A stretch of DNA of 31,239 nucleotides from positions 1 through 31,239 of the IMG/VR virus record IMGVR_UViG_3300025162_000622. One strand, written 5' to 3'. Below, piece by piece: positions 1 to 7,273 of this stretch. The notes under the pieces are model-generated. The model saw only the letters and a program-made list of their open reading frames with translations. It did no database searches and had not been told where the DNA came from. Each line of letters starts with the position of its first letter. The stretch's first letter is position 1. The translations under genes were made by a program, and so were the position numbers. The DNA is from a virus.

Positions 1-1652
1 GTAGAGCCATTCCCACACAGGATGTCCATGAACACACCCCCTGGGGGAATGATGAGTTTGATGAACCATCGTAGAAGTGCTACAGGGGGATGAATACCCC
101 CTGTCCCATACAGATGTGAGATTACATCCCTGACTTCGTACCCTGCATCTTCAACGGCTAGACTAGACCAGTGGAAAGTTTTGGAGCAACTTCCTAGGAC
201 AAGGTGTGCTCCTGGTTTCAATACCTGGAATAAGGCACTGAGCCGAGCTTCCAGCCAGGGCATCCATTCCGACCTGGGTCTATCTGCCGGGGCATAGACC
301 ACAGCCCCATCCAGGGAGTTAGGGGGGATGGATTGGATAGCCTCCAGGGCATCAGCCTGGATGATTGCCCACCGTCCATTCCCCTCCAGGACATCACTGA
401 AGGAATTCTTTGGGGGTGTTGATTCAGGTACAGGATAGAAGGCAGACCCTAGAAGGGTGGGGTCATAAGCGAACACCGGGAAGAACCTACTAGCCCCACC
501 TGTGTCTCCATAGGAGGCCCTGGGCTCCCCGGCTCTATCCCGCATGATGAACGTGCCCATGTTCCCAGGATGAGGGTTCTTATGGTGGGGTTCTATCTTA
601 CCTGTGGGACAATCCCCACTTTGGGCATTCATGGTTGCTACAGGGCAACCCTCTGTACAAGCCCAGTCCTCGACAGTCTCCTTCCCTACAAGAGTCTCTG
701 GCCCGGTCCCTTGGACTTGTTTGTGACCCAAGAGTCTACAACCCGGAGAATGGGTGAGCATCAGGTTGCTGGGCCATCTACCTGTCTGAACCACAGCTTC
801 ATGGGGGTGTTCTACTGCATTCCCAAAGTACTTGGCACCATCCGTAAACCGATAGGTAGTGACTTTGGCATCCCCGATTCGACAGGCATCAACGTGTAGA
901 GCACCCACACCCCATTTGAGGATGTTCTCTACTACAGTAGATTCCGAGAGGGGTTTTCTGCCTAGAATCCATATCTCTTGGTTGGGCTTCATGTCCCTGT
1001 CCAAGTCACTCCAAGAGAACGTAGGAAAGAACCTACTAGCACCACCATTGTCATCGTACCCCTGACTCCCTGGGTGCCCCATGGAGGGCATGAACTCTCC
1101 GCTACGGTTATTCGCATGGTGTGGAGCTACATAGGTAGTCTTCCGCTCCCCACTCTGGGCATCTATCTCAGCTACGGGGCATCCTTCGGCACACTCCCGG
1201 GACTCGACCGTCTCCATGCCATCTCTATCCGCATGGTGGATGGAAGGCGTTCCAAGAGGGTTGCCAATAGAACCAAGGGCAACACCGGCATAACCACCAG
1301 TCCGGGTACCTGCCAAGTAAGTGGAAGGCCCACTCTTGACCCTCTTCTGCCCGTGGTACTGGCATTCAGCAGAATGTGTCAGCACTAGGTTGCTGGGCCA
1401 TCTACCCGAAGGTTGCTGGAACTCCCCAGCACCCCCTAGTCTCTTGTATCTCCAACCTTCGTAACCATCACTCCGATCTTCTCCTTCTTTGGCATAAGCC
1501 CCGCCAATGAGATTCTCAGAGGTTGCCACCCTGGTAGCATCTATGTTGATCCCACCAACTCCCCACTTGACTACGTTCTCAGCCACGGTTCCTTCGGACA
1601 AGGGTTTCCGAGCGAGAATCCAAGTCTCCTGGTTAGGTGTACCGCTTGCCAT
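1..1652 (-). CDS. Permuted, duplicated DNA methyltransferase-like protein (3' end cut by window edge)
   Basis: The frame is open from the ATG at 1652 to position 1 (550 codons) and continues past the edge. An in-frame ATG at 1685 is an alternative start. Residues about 6-212 and 223-394 are two copies of one module. Each runs PNQExWIL.RKPLSE, KWGVG, GRWPSNL, EGCPVA, AQSG and GASRFFP. This resembles the central region of phage adenine/cytosine methylases (LARKPL..., GRWPAN, CPV..LDxQSG, ASRFFY). Residues about 430-550 follow the order of the methylase core: ADALEAI (434), LKPGAHLVLGS (478), AVEDAGYEVRD (499), then directly HPPVALLRWF (521) and FMDILCGNGS (541), like HPTVKP and DPFxGSGTT. The middle module therefore precedes the core instead of lying inside it. 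At the motif IV position (DPPY) the protein reads VVYAPAD, so catalysis is doubtful. The start overlaps the end of the upstream gene. Family assignment is firm; activity is not. Confidence 0.8.
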   Translation of the reverse strand, partial: MASGTPNQETWILARKPLSEGTVAENVVKWGVGGINIDATRVATSENLIGGAYAKEGEDRSDGYEGWRYKRLGGAGEFQQPSGRWPSNLVLTHSAECQYHGQKRVKSGPSTYLAGTRTGGYAGVALGSIGNPLGTPSIHHADRDGMETVESRECAEGCPVAEIDAQSGERKTTYVAPHHANNRSGEFMPSMGHPGSQGYDDNGGASRFFPTFSWSDLDRDMKPNQEIWILGRKPLSESTVVENILKWGVGALHVDACRIGDAKVTTYRFTDGAKYFGNAVEHPHEAVVQTGRWPSNLMLTHSPGCRLLGHKQVQGTGPETLVGKETVEDWACTEGCPVATMNAQSGDCPTGKIEPHHKNPHPGNMGTFIMRDRAGEPRASYGDTGGASRFFPVFAYDPTLLGSAFYPVPESTPPKNSFSDVLEGNGRWAIIQADALEAIQSIPPNSLDGAVVYAPADRPRSEWMPWLEARLSALFQVLKPGAHLVLGSCSKTFHWSSLAVEDAGYEVRDVISHLYGTGGIHPPVALLRWFIKLIIPPGGVFMDILCGNGS

Positions 1653-2205
1653 CCCACACCCGGTTACGGAGAATATCCCTGACATCCTTCTGGAGAGTCT
1701 CCAGCGGGAACTTGTGGACCAATCTCAGATGCTTCTTGATAGCAGGCTTGGATTTTCCTCTCACCCCACGGGCTAGACCATGCTTCTCACAGATAGCCTG
1801 GGCTTCCCTTCTCCACAGGAGATTGAAGAGAGGTACCCAGTTCACCCTGGGGTTGACCCCTCCAGGACGGACCTCGGTGATGGAGACCTCTGTATCGACC
1901 GTTTGAGCCACCCAGACGGCCACCCAGGGCTCTAGGAGAGCCACAGCCTTGTCCAAGTGCCTACCCCCTACAACGAGGGTTACACGGTCGCAAGTTTGCC
2001 GGTAGGACTCCATCTGTTTCTGGAGTCTCGTCAGGGAGTCCACATCAGACTTAATTTCGTAGGCATGAATCTCAGTGTCAGAGATGGTGAGGACATCTAC
2101 AATCGACCTCCAAATAGGCATCTCTTCCCTAATCCAGAGACCCTGCACTTCAGACAGGCAGGCCAGGAGAGCCTTCCTGATAGCAGGGTCATCCAGGGGA
2201 GACAT
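1633..2205 (-). CDS. sce7726-like protein, putative PD-(D/E)XK nuclease fold
   Basis: 190 residues, ATG start. The segment around residues 28-54 contains E28, D37 and E50-I-K52, with the sequence VDVLTISDTEIHAYEIKSD. This fits the E...D...(D/E)xK pattern of the restriction-endonuclease-like fold and is characteristic of the sce7726 family seen in phages and prophages (recognised from memory). The helix after it (LTRLQKQMESYRQ) is also typical. The C-terminal third is basic (KSKPAIKKHLRLVHKF), possibly for nucleic-acid contact. The gene sits between an unknown gene and the methyltransferase-like gene on the same strand and overlaps the latter's start. Role unknown; an endonuclease or DNA-associated function is an inference. 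Confidence 0.75.
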   Translation of the reverse strand: MSPLDDPAIRKALLACLSEVQGLWIREEMPIWRSIVDVLTISDTEIHAYEIKSDVDSLTRLQKQMESYRQTCDRVTLVVGGRHLDKAVALLEPWVAVWVAQTVDTEVSITEVRPGGVNPRVNWVPLFNLLWRREAQAICEKHGLARGVRGKSKPAIKKHLRLVHKFPLETLQKDVRDILRNRVWDGKRYT

Positions 2206-2218
2206 ACGGGGGTTTACT

Positions 2219-3139
2219 CTATTGGTTGGAAATGACGGTAATTGTAGCTACGTTATCTTCGATGACCAGCTTCGTGAAGTAGAGACTCTCCAGAGGGTTG
2301 TCATCCCAGACTCCCCAACGATCCTTCTCCCGGTAGACCTTCCGGTACACCTTTGCCAGTGTCCAAAGAAAGTATCCTAGGGTCATCTTGGGATGAGGGG
2401 GTGCTAGCTTGTGACTCAAATAGGGAGAGACCGTGACCCTAGCTGTCTTTGAGAAGGGGTACCGAAGGTCAACCGTAAGATCCCTGACAGGGAGAAACCA
2501 ACTAGTACCATGAGGAATGATAGGATTTTCTTCCCAAGTCCTATTCAAATAGGTTCCAGAGATTACCTCTGTAGCCTGAGCTAGCTTCATCTTCCCCAGG
2601 GAAGCTACATTGACGTTCAGGTAGATGGTGAAGAATCTGTATGGATAAGTCAAATCCTTCGGGAAGTCTCTCCTGATAGGCATTGGCTTGTATCCACACT
2701 CCCTGATGGTTCTTTTCCAGGAGTAGGCAATCTTGGTAGGTTTCTTGAGCTTCGGTTCTTCCATCCCAAATAGGACTGATTGATTCACTTGTTCTGGGAT
2801 CACCTTACCTGTATCAAGGCTAACAGGGAGTCCAAGTGTTTCTACCTTGGTGTTGAGTGTGGGTTTTAGTCTCTCAATTTCAGATAGGATGGTTCTACTT
2901 ACTTCTTCTGGATTGGAGGTACCCACACTGATGTTTACACAAACAGGGAGTATGATCTCCGTTGAGGTTCCTGTTGGAACCTCTGGGATTTCTACTTTGG
3001 TAGGTTCTTCAGGAGGAACCTCCGAGACACCTTTGAAGGAGCAATTGAAAGTATCTCCTTCAATTCCTTCTACCTCTACTACAGGAGGATTCCCAGTAAT
3101 GTTCATTCCAGAATTCAACAGTCTATCTACTTCGTCCAT
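2219..3139 (-). CDS. Unrecognised 306-residue protein
   Basis: First gene of the leftward unit. The ATG at 3139 is preceded on the minus strand by AAGGTGTAGG, a reasonable ribosome-binding site. I do not recognise the family. The N-terminal half (residues about 1-135) is acidic and rich in Pro, Thr, Val and Ser (for example VPPEEPTKVEIPEVPTGTS) and looks like a low-complexity linker. The C-terminal half (about 136-306) is basic and aromatic, with segments such as YPYRFFTIYLNVNV and MTLGYFLWTLAKVYRKVYR, and looks like a folded domain. No signal peptide or transmembrane segment is evident. It ends 13 bases before the sce7726-like gene, so the three leftward genes probably share a transcript. 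A perfect TTGACA lies at 3205-3200 on the minus strand, but no good -10 box follows it. Confidence 0.8.
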   Translation of the reverse strand: MDEVDRLLNSGMNITGNPPVVEVEGIEGDTFNCSFKGVSEVPPEEPTKVEIPEVPTGTSTEIILPVCVNISVGTSNPEEVSRTILSEIERLKPTLNTKVETLGLPVSLDTGKVIPEQVNQSVLFGMEEPKLKKPTKIAYSWKRTIRECGYKPMPIRRDFPKDLTYPYRFFTIYLNVNVASLGKMKLAQATEVISGTYLNRTWEENPIIPHGTSWFLPVRDLTVDLRYPFSKTARVTVSPYLSHKLAPPHPKMTLGYFLWTLAKVYRKVYREKDRWGVWDDNPLESLYFTKLVIEDNVATITVISNQ

Positions 3140-3249
3140 ACCTACACCTTACACCTATCATGGGATTGTGAGTTCTGAATCTGGTTTCTGATATCCGTCT
3201 GTCAATGTCTCCCGATCCTTGTTAATAGTAGTAGTTAATGTTGATTGGG

Positions 3250-3265
3250 GATACCTTTAGGTATC
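3250..3265. repeat. Small inverted repeat next to the first 79-bp element
   Basis: GATACC and GGTATC form a perfect 6-bp inverted repeat around TTTA. It abuts the left end of the first 79-bp element. It could be an operator half-site pair or part of an RNA hairpin; too short to be sure. Confidence 0.4.
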
Positions 3266-3343
3266 ACCATCAACGAACACTTAAGCATCTACATCTACAT
3301 CAACATCTACTAGAGTGTCAGCAACTACTAGAACTAGTAGTAG
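3265..3343 (+). repeat. 79-bp dispersed repeat, copy 1, with four hexamer iterons
   Basis: It aligns without gaps to 4224-4302 with about nine mismatches. Inside lie four tandem hexamers at 3287-3310, ATCTAC, ATCTAC, ATCAAC and ATCTAC (consensus WTCWAC), followed by TAGAG. An inverted repeat CTACTA/TAGTAG with a GAAC spacer sits at 3325-3340. Related hexamers ATCAAC-ATTAAC occur on the opposite strand just upstream, around 3234-3245. Tandem short repeats near a palindrome are typical of initiator or regulator binding sites; the actual role is unknown. Confidence 0.75.
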
Positions 3344-3349
3344 GGCTGA

Positions 3350-3386
3350 GACACCTATCCGGGATACTGACAAAACCATAGGTGTC
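3350..3386. other. Hairpin with 9-bp perfect stem
   Basis: GACACCTAT (3350-3358) pairs with ATAGGTGTC (3378-3386) across a 19-base loop. No T-run follows, so it is not a standard intrinsic terminator. It lies directly right of the first 79-bp element. Confidence 0.5.
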
Positions 3387-3587
3387 AGTCTATGTGTCCT
3401 ATCAGGTTTCTATGTAGGTAGGTGTGTCTACAAAATCAAAAATCGACAGACTCGGTAGGTTGGCTGTTAGCGTAACAGAGGTTGAGAGCCCCTCTCCCCT
3501 GTCCTGAGACGAGGAGTGAGACCGACGCCCATTAGCAAGGAAGACCGACGTAACGGAAACCTGAAAAGGTGAATGTTGAAGGTCCAA

Positions 3588-3622
3588 GATGAAGAACTTC
3601 AATCTGTGGGAAGTTCTTCATC
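3588..3622. other. Hairpin with 12-bp perfect stem
   Basis: GATGAAGAACTT (3588-3599) pairs perfectly with AAGTTCTTCATC (3611-3622) around an 11-base loop. This is the longest perfect stem I found in the window. It has no flanking T-tract on either strand, so an RNA structural element or protein-binding site is more likely than a terminator. A second hairpin follows 23 bases later. Confidence 0.55.
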
Positions 3623-3645
3623 GAGGGTGGTCTAGCTGAGATGTT

Positions 3646-3668
3646 GTAGTCCCCCAGTAGGGGACTAC
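3646..3668. other. GC-rich hairpin with 9-bp stem
   Basis: GTAGTCCCC (3646-3654) pairs with GGGGACTAC (3660-3668) around CAGTA. It is very stable and close to the preceding 12-bp stem, supporting a folded RNA or compact control element. No T-run follows. Confidence 0.5.
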
Positions 3669-3942
3669 CTGGGGCTCTTGAACACAGGGGATACGAAAGT
3701 TGGATCTGGGTTGTCTCTGGTTGAAACCATGACAGTGCAGAACTTCATTGATCTTGACCTTCAAGGGCCGAAAACCCGCTGGGAAGGCACGGTAATGAAG
3801 TTTGTTGATTGTCATTGGGGAACAACCAAAGCCTACTTGGATTCTTCTGACTTGTTTCCGTGTGTTCAAAAAAATGCCCAAATTCTCGGAGTTATGAACC
3901 GAGAAGGAGGGATGGGTCAAATACCAAGCTTCACCCGCCCAT

Positions 3943-3979
3943 CGACCAGACCCGCACGCAAAGATGCCTTGTCTGGTCG
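3943..3979. other. Hairpin with 9-bp stem
   Basis: CGACCAGAC (3943-3951) pairs with GTCTGGTCG (3971-3979) around 19 bases. A possible neighbouring stem, GATGGG with CCCATC just upstream, partly overlaps it. This part of the region is richer in G+C than its flanks and reads like structured RNA rather than protein-coding sequence. Confidence 0.45.
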
Positions 3980-4223
3980 TCGGAAGGGGCTAGGGGACGG
4001 GTCAGTAACGATTGGGTCCCCCCGGCAGGTAACCTCCCGCTTCGACCACAGAATCTCAACCGAGATGCCCTATCGAGGGCTGCGAAGTCTCCAGAGCGGC
4101 ATATCCAAGGACCGGAGCCCCAGGGCCTCCGGGTGTAGGACTTCCGCTATCTGGTTCAGGGGTCGGGTGCCAGAACTAACCTCTTGCCGGTGCCCTCAAA
4201 TTCAACTGCTATCACTACCAGTA

Positions 4224-4302
4224 CACCATCAACCAACGCTTAAGCTTCTACATCTACTTCAACTTCTACTAGAGTTTCAGCAGCTACTAGTACTAGTAGT
4301 AT
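4224..4302 (+). repeat. 79-bp dispersed repeat, copy 2, with hexamers and perfect palindrome
   Basis: Second copy of the element at 3265-3343. The four hexamers are at 4246-4269 (TTCTAC, ATCTAC, TTCAAC, TTCTAC). The palindrome is perfect here, CTACTAGTACTAGTAG at 4284-4299. Differences from copy 1 fall mostly at the W positions of the hexamers and in the palindrome centre, so the pattern is kept more strictly than the exact bases. About 880 bp separate the copies. Confidence 0.75.
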
Positions 4303-4358
4303 CAACACTGACGTTGGCCTACACTGTAGGACTGTCAGTAACCCCGGTGATTGGAGGT

Positions 4359-4471
4359 CATCCGTCCTGAACCAACGGATGATACGGGAAGGTCTGGGGA
4401 GTGAGGCTCGGGAGCTTCCCTAGGGGTTTTGACCCCAGAGATCACCTAGTTGAAGGCTAAGACCAACTAGG
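4359..4471. other. Cluster of three hairpins before the rightward genes
   Basis: Three consecutive inverted repeats: CATCCGT/ACGGATG at 4359-4381; TCTGGGG/CCCCAGA at 4393-4439, which may hold smaller stems inside; and CCTAGTTG/CAACTAGG at 4445-4471. A T5 run at about 4483-4487 follows the last stem at a distance, so a weak rightward terminator is possible but unproven. They could equally form a leader RNA ahead of the first rightward gene at 4558. Confidence 0.45.
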
Positions 4472-4557
4472 CTCCAATCGAGTTTTTGGATGGATGATGT
4501 ACCTCTGGAGGCTAGGTCTCCGATAGGTGTTCTTTATCCTACAGGGGTAAGAGGCAC

Positions 4558-4869
4558 ATGGAGATACCAGCTAGGGGTACGCCCAACTTGAAGGGCCTTG
4601 CGGAGGATTGCTGGGCGATCCTCTTAGGGCAGGGTTATGTCATTTTTCCGGCTTCGGATCATGCAGCCCCAGCCCCCAGGGCAATTTTCCAGGGTCCTAG
4701 GAATTTCTCCCGGAGTTGGTCTGGGGATGTATGGGAACGGTTGGCAGTCCCTACCCTGGATTCCTTCCAGGCTCCTTGGACATCCCCAATCCCGACTCCT
4801 ATCCAACCCCCGACCTTCGATCAGGTCTATGCCCAGGTTCTCTACTTCAACCAGTCGATTTCAGGTTAA
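4558..4869 (+). CDS. Small unrecognised protein, first rightward gene
   Basis: 103 residues from ATG 4558. The start is preceded by GTAAGAGGCAC, close to the AACAGAGGC leader used before two later genes (22817 and 23804), which supports a true start. Codon choice resembles the neighbours. The protein is rich in Pro, Trp and aromatic residues (for example NFSRSWSGDVWERL) and has no recognisable domain or membrane segment. It ends 31 bases before the metallophosphoesterase gene. Function unknown. Confidence 0.55.
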   Translation: MEIPARGTPNLKGLAEDCWAILLGQGYVIFPASDHAAPAPRAIFQGPRNFSRSWSGDVWERLAVPTLDSFQAPWTSPIPTPIQPPTFDQVYAQVLYFNQSISG

Positions 4870-4900
4870 GAAATGACTCTCCCGTGGTAAACAGGTTACC

Positions 4901-5548
4901 ATGATCATCGGGCATTTCTCAGACCTACACGGGCATCTTGATCCCTTGCTGGAGAGCAAGGGAAATCCTGACCTGTGGGTCGCAACGGGAGACATCTTCC
5001 CAAATTTCACACGGGGTCATGCCCAGGTTGAAGTTGGATACCAAACCAAGTGGTTTTCCCTCCATGCACGGGATCTACTTCTCAGGTTGGATGGTGTCCC
5101 CCTCTTGTCCGTCCCAGGGAACCATGACTGGGTAGACTTTGCCAAGCTGCTCTCTCGGCATGGTCATCCAGCGTACTCAGTGACTCCCAAGGGAATTTAT
5201 CTCATGGGTCACAAGTTCGCTGGGTTCCCCAATATCCCAATCATCGCTGGTGAGTGGAACTATGAAGCACCCTCGGTGTACCTCGCTGCGTTGGTGAAGA
5301 TGACCATGGCAAGTAAACCAGACATTCTTGTCACTCATGCACCCCCGGATGGAATCTTGGATATGGGTGGTCCAGAGGGCCATACCGGAGGGATTGCAGC
5401 CCTGACTGGTGCTTTGGCTTATACTCACCATAACGTCAAGGTTCATCTATTCGGTCACATACATGAGGCGGGACAAGAGAGTGTGGAAGAGATGGGTATT
5501 CAGTTCTACAATGGCTCGATGGGGGTAAGATTCATCGAGATACCTTGA
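4901..5548 (+). CDS. Calcineurin-like metallophosphoesterase
   Basis: 215 residues, ATG start. It shows the full set of metal-binding motifs: SDLHG with D8 and H10, GDIFPN with D31, GNHDW with N74, H75 and D76, TH at 145-146, and GHIH at 185-188. These coordinate two metal ions in phosphodiesterases of this superfamily. It is much shorter than the SbcD-like protein at 23804 and lacks its C-terminal cap, so it is more likely a small phosphodiesterase or phosphatase. The substrate is unknown. Its stop overlaps the next start (ATGA), suggesting translational coupling to the clamp-loader genes. Confidence 0.9.
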   Translation: MIIGHFSDLHGHLDPLLESKGNPDLWVATGDIFPNFTRGHAQVEVGYQTKWFSLHARDLLLRLDGVPLLSVPGNHDWVDFAKLLSRHGHPAYSVTPKGIYLMGHKFAGFPNIPIIAGEWNYEAPSVYLAALVKMTMASKPDILVTHAPPDGILDMGGPEGHTGGIAALTGALAYTHHNVKVHLFGHIHEAGQESVEEMGIQFYNGSMGVRFIEIP

Positions 5549-6162
5549 TGGAAACCTCTGTTATTCTGTTTCACGGTCCCAATTCCAACAACATCTGTGT
5601 GAGTAGTGCTGAAAAGTACGGTCCACAGGTCTGTCCTCCATTAGGAGCCGAAGGGCTTACACGGCAGGAGGCAAGGGACGCTGTGAAGCTTCTCATGTCT
5701 CCCTCTGTAGGGGGCAAGGCTTCACTTGTTGTAGGCCCCTTGGAGGACTCCACACTGGGGAGTACCGACGTGCTCCTGAAGATTCTGGAGGAACCCTATC
5801 CTTCGGCCCCTCGGCTTTTCCTATGGACACGGGACTTGGGCTCAGTGTCTTTCACTATTCGCTCCCGGTGCCTGCATCAATGGTGTCCTGGAGTAGATGC
5901 AGTCTCGGACCTCACTGATGTAGCAACTGAGATGATAAGTTCTCTCCTACGGGAAGAGATTGCATCCATTGTGTTCATGGTCCTGGATGCCAAGGGAAGA
6001 GAAGAAGACCTACTCCGGGAGTGTGTTCGGTTGGTATCAGAGAAGGATTTTGCAAATCTCAAGGTCTTTTCATTCTGGGCAAGGGCCCGGAAACTTTTGA
6101 GGTCCGAAGCCAAGCTCACGGCTTCACAGGTGGTGTCCTGTTTCCTGGGTGATGGTCTATGA
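5548..6162 (+). CDS. holB: Clamp-loader delta'-like subunit (HolB-type)
   Basis: 204 residues from ATG 5548, overlapping the previous stop by one base (TGATG); a TTG codon at 5545 is in frame but the ATG is preferred. Residues around 75-110 hold the delta'/DnaX hallmark LLKILEEPY followed by FLW and TIRSRC, matching the LLKxLEEPP...TIxSRC segment of clamp-loader AAA+ domains (sensor 1/SRC). There is no Walker A, as expected for delta', which is a non-hydrolysing stator. At about 200 residues it is shorter than bacterial delta' (about 330) and probably keeps the AAA+ core and lid only. It precedes the delta gene. The call is firm as a clamp-loader subunit, less so as delta' specifically. Confidence 0.8.
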   Translation: METSVILFHGPNSNNICVSSAEKYGPQVCPPLGAEGLTRQEARDAVKLLMSPSVGGKASLVVGPLEDSTLGSTDVLLKILEEPYPSAPRLFLWTRDLGSVSFTIRSRCLHQWCPGVDAVSDLTDVATEMISSLLREEIASIVFMVLDAKGREEDLLRECVRLVSEKDFANLKVFSFWARARKLLRSEAKLTASQVVSCFLGDGL

Positions 6163-7133
6163 GCGAGGCTCCTCTTCTTCTGGTTTCCGGGTCAGATGAC
6201 TTTCGGAGAGAGCGTCTAGTACGTCAGGTACTCAAGCGACGGGTCTCTACAGGTTGGAATTCTGAAACCATCCAGGGGGATGACCCTGGATTGGAAACAG
6301 CACTGGCAACAATTGGTGTTCTCTTCGCTGAGAAGCGAGTGATCGTTGTTCAGCATCCTGAGAAGGCGTCCCTACCCATTCTCCGGGATCAGTTGGACAA
6401 CCCTAACCGGGATGTTCTCTTGGTGTTGAACCATGAGGGTGAAATCAAATCATCTTCTCTGTTCCACAAGAACTTCGTATCCAAGCTTCCGTCTGGGGTT
6501 ACCCAGAATTTCACTGAAGTACCTTCATACAAGGCAACCGAGAGTGCCTACCAATTCGTACAAGAAGAGGTCAAGTCTCTTGGCTACCAGATTGGAGAAG
6601 ATATTGCTCTGATGCTGGTACTGAGGATGGGCTCTGACCTTGGGATTCTCTCGTTCGAAATCCTGAAGGCATCTTTACTCACCAAGCCCGGTGAGTTTCT
6701 GACAATAAATACCTTCAAAGCTACCATGGCACCCCTCTTGGATCTGGGTGGGCAACCTCTCATGGATGCTATCTCCAGTGGGAACCTCAAGGTGACTCTG
6801 GCAGAGTTGAGACGTGTTCAACTCTATGGTGGGTCGGACCCAACCATTCGTATCTGTGGGGCATACCTAGCACCAGCATTCTTGAGATGGTTAGCTGCGG
6901 TACATCTCCATCAGTCCGGTGTGTCTTCCAAGAGTGCCGCCGAAAGAGCTTCGGCTAACCCGTGGTACTGGGAGAACAAAGTGCTCCCTCCTGCCCTCCG
7001 TTGGGGGTACAAGGGGTGTAGAATGCTAGTGGAGTCCGTAGCTGAAGCGCAGTCGTCTGTGTTCCGGGGGGCGTTGTCACCGTGGAACCTCCTAGAAACT
7101 GGGCTGATAAGGGCTTTTCGGGCCAAAGCATAG
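6159..7133 (+). CDS. holA: Clamp-loader delta-like subunit (HolA-type)
   Basis: 324 residues, ATG start overlapping the previous stop (ATGA). The N-terminus LLLVSGSDDFRRERLVRQV matches the start of bacterial HolA (LLYGxExFLxxE). ATIGVLFAEKRVIVV (about 50-64) lies where HolA has its clamp-opening loop (SLF in E. coli); here V54-L55-F56 would insert into the clamp. The middle and C-terminal helices (ISSGNLKVTLAELRRVQLYGG) fit the HolA collar region. Length is near that of bacterial delta. Known role: delta opens the sliding-clamp ring during loading. Its likely partners here are the delta'-like protein, the DnaX-like protein at the right edge and the clamp at 26120. Confidence 0.85.
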   Translation: MSEAPLLLVSGSDDFRRERLVRQVLKRRVSTGWNSETIQGDDPGLETALATIGVLFAEKRVIVVQHPEKASLPILRDQLDNPNRDVLLVLNHEGEIKSSSLFHKNFVSKLPSGVTQNFTEVPSYKATESAYQFVQEEVKSLGYQIGEDIALMLVLRMGSDLGILSFEILKASLLTKPGEFLTINTFKATMAPLLDLGGQPLMDAISSGNLKVTLAELRRVQLYGGSDPTIRICGAYLAPAFLRWLAAVHLHQSGVSSKSAAERASANPWYWENKVLPPALRWGYKGCRMLVESVAEAQSSVFRGALSPWNLLETGLIRAFRAKA

Positions 7134-7151
7134 AGGTTAGACCCCTCTCGT

Positions 7152-7235
7152 TGCTTCCCTTATTGACTCCGAAGGGGTAATCCTCGGAAGCATAGTGGTC
7201 TTCCGTGGTGTGGGTTTATGGGGGATGCACCCCCA
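7152..7235 (+). promoter_or_regulatory. Leader hairpins upstream of the reductase gene
   Basis: In the 140-base gap before the reductase, TGCTTCC (7152-7158) pairs with GGAAGCA (7186-7192), with a possible inner stem TCCGA/TCGGA. Further on, TGGGGG (7219-7224) pairs with CCCCCA (7230-7235) around ATGCA. No T-run follows the second stem, so a terminator is not clear. The elements could control reductase expression or separate it from the clamp-loader genes. I saw no recognisable cobalamin riboswitch core. Confidence 0.35.
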
Positions 7236-7273
7236 CTTCCACCAATCACCACTTTCAAATCGCAGGTAGTCTC

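Larger units (their letters stand above)
3140..4557. other. Divergent intergenic region, 1.4 kb, repeat- and hairpin-rich
   Basis: This stretch separates the leftward genes from the long rightward unit and contains no convincing gene. One frame (ATG 3729 to 4370) is open for 213 codons. It begins in a protein-like way (MTVQNFIDLDLQGPKT) but soon becomes Arg/Ser/Pro-rich and runs through the second copy of a repeated element, so I do not call it. The region holds two copies of a 79-bp element and perfect inverted repeats at 3250-3265, 3350-3386, 3588-3622, 3646-3668, 3943-3979, 4359-4381, 4393-4439 and 4445-4471. Such density suggests a replication origin, a control region with divergent promoters, or a structured RNA. 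I could not identify clear sigma70-type promoters or any tRNA. Confidence 0.6.

Noticed and set aside
1507-2380. Plus-strand open frames over the leftward genes
   Set aside because: They are shadows of the minus-strand sce7726-like and methyltransferase-like genes, whose translations carry recognisable motifs.
3177-3205. Leftward sigma70 promoter with perfect TTGACA at 3205-3200
   Set aside because: At 17-bp spacing the -10 position reads AGATTC, too far from TATAAT to call a promoter.
3678-4370. A 230-codon open frame on the plus strand in the intergenic region
   Set aside because: The start is protein-like but most of it is Arg/Ser/Pro-rich, it crosses several perfect hairpins and the second 79-bp element, and there is no clear ribosome-binding site.
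7205-7273. Upstream GTG start for the reductase
   Set aside because: The added residues (VWVYGGCTPTSTNHH...) are encoded by the hairpin-forming leader and do not resemble the reductase N-terminus; ATG 7274 has a better upstream sequence.
7134-7273. Cobalamin riboswitch upstream of the class II reductase
   Set aside because: The stems do not show the conserved cobalamin box or the expected junction layout, and the gap is too short for a full aptamer.
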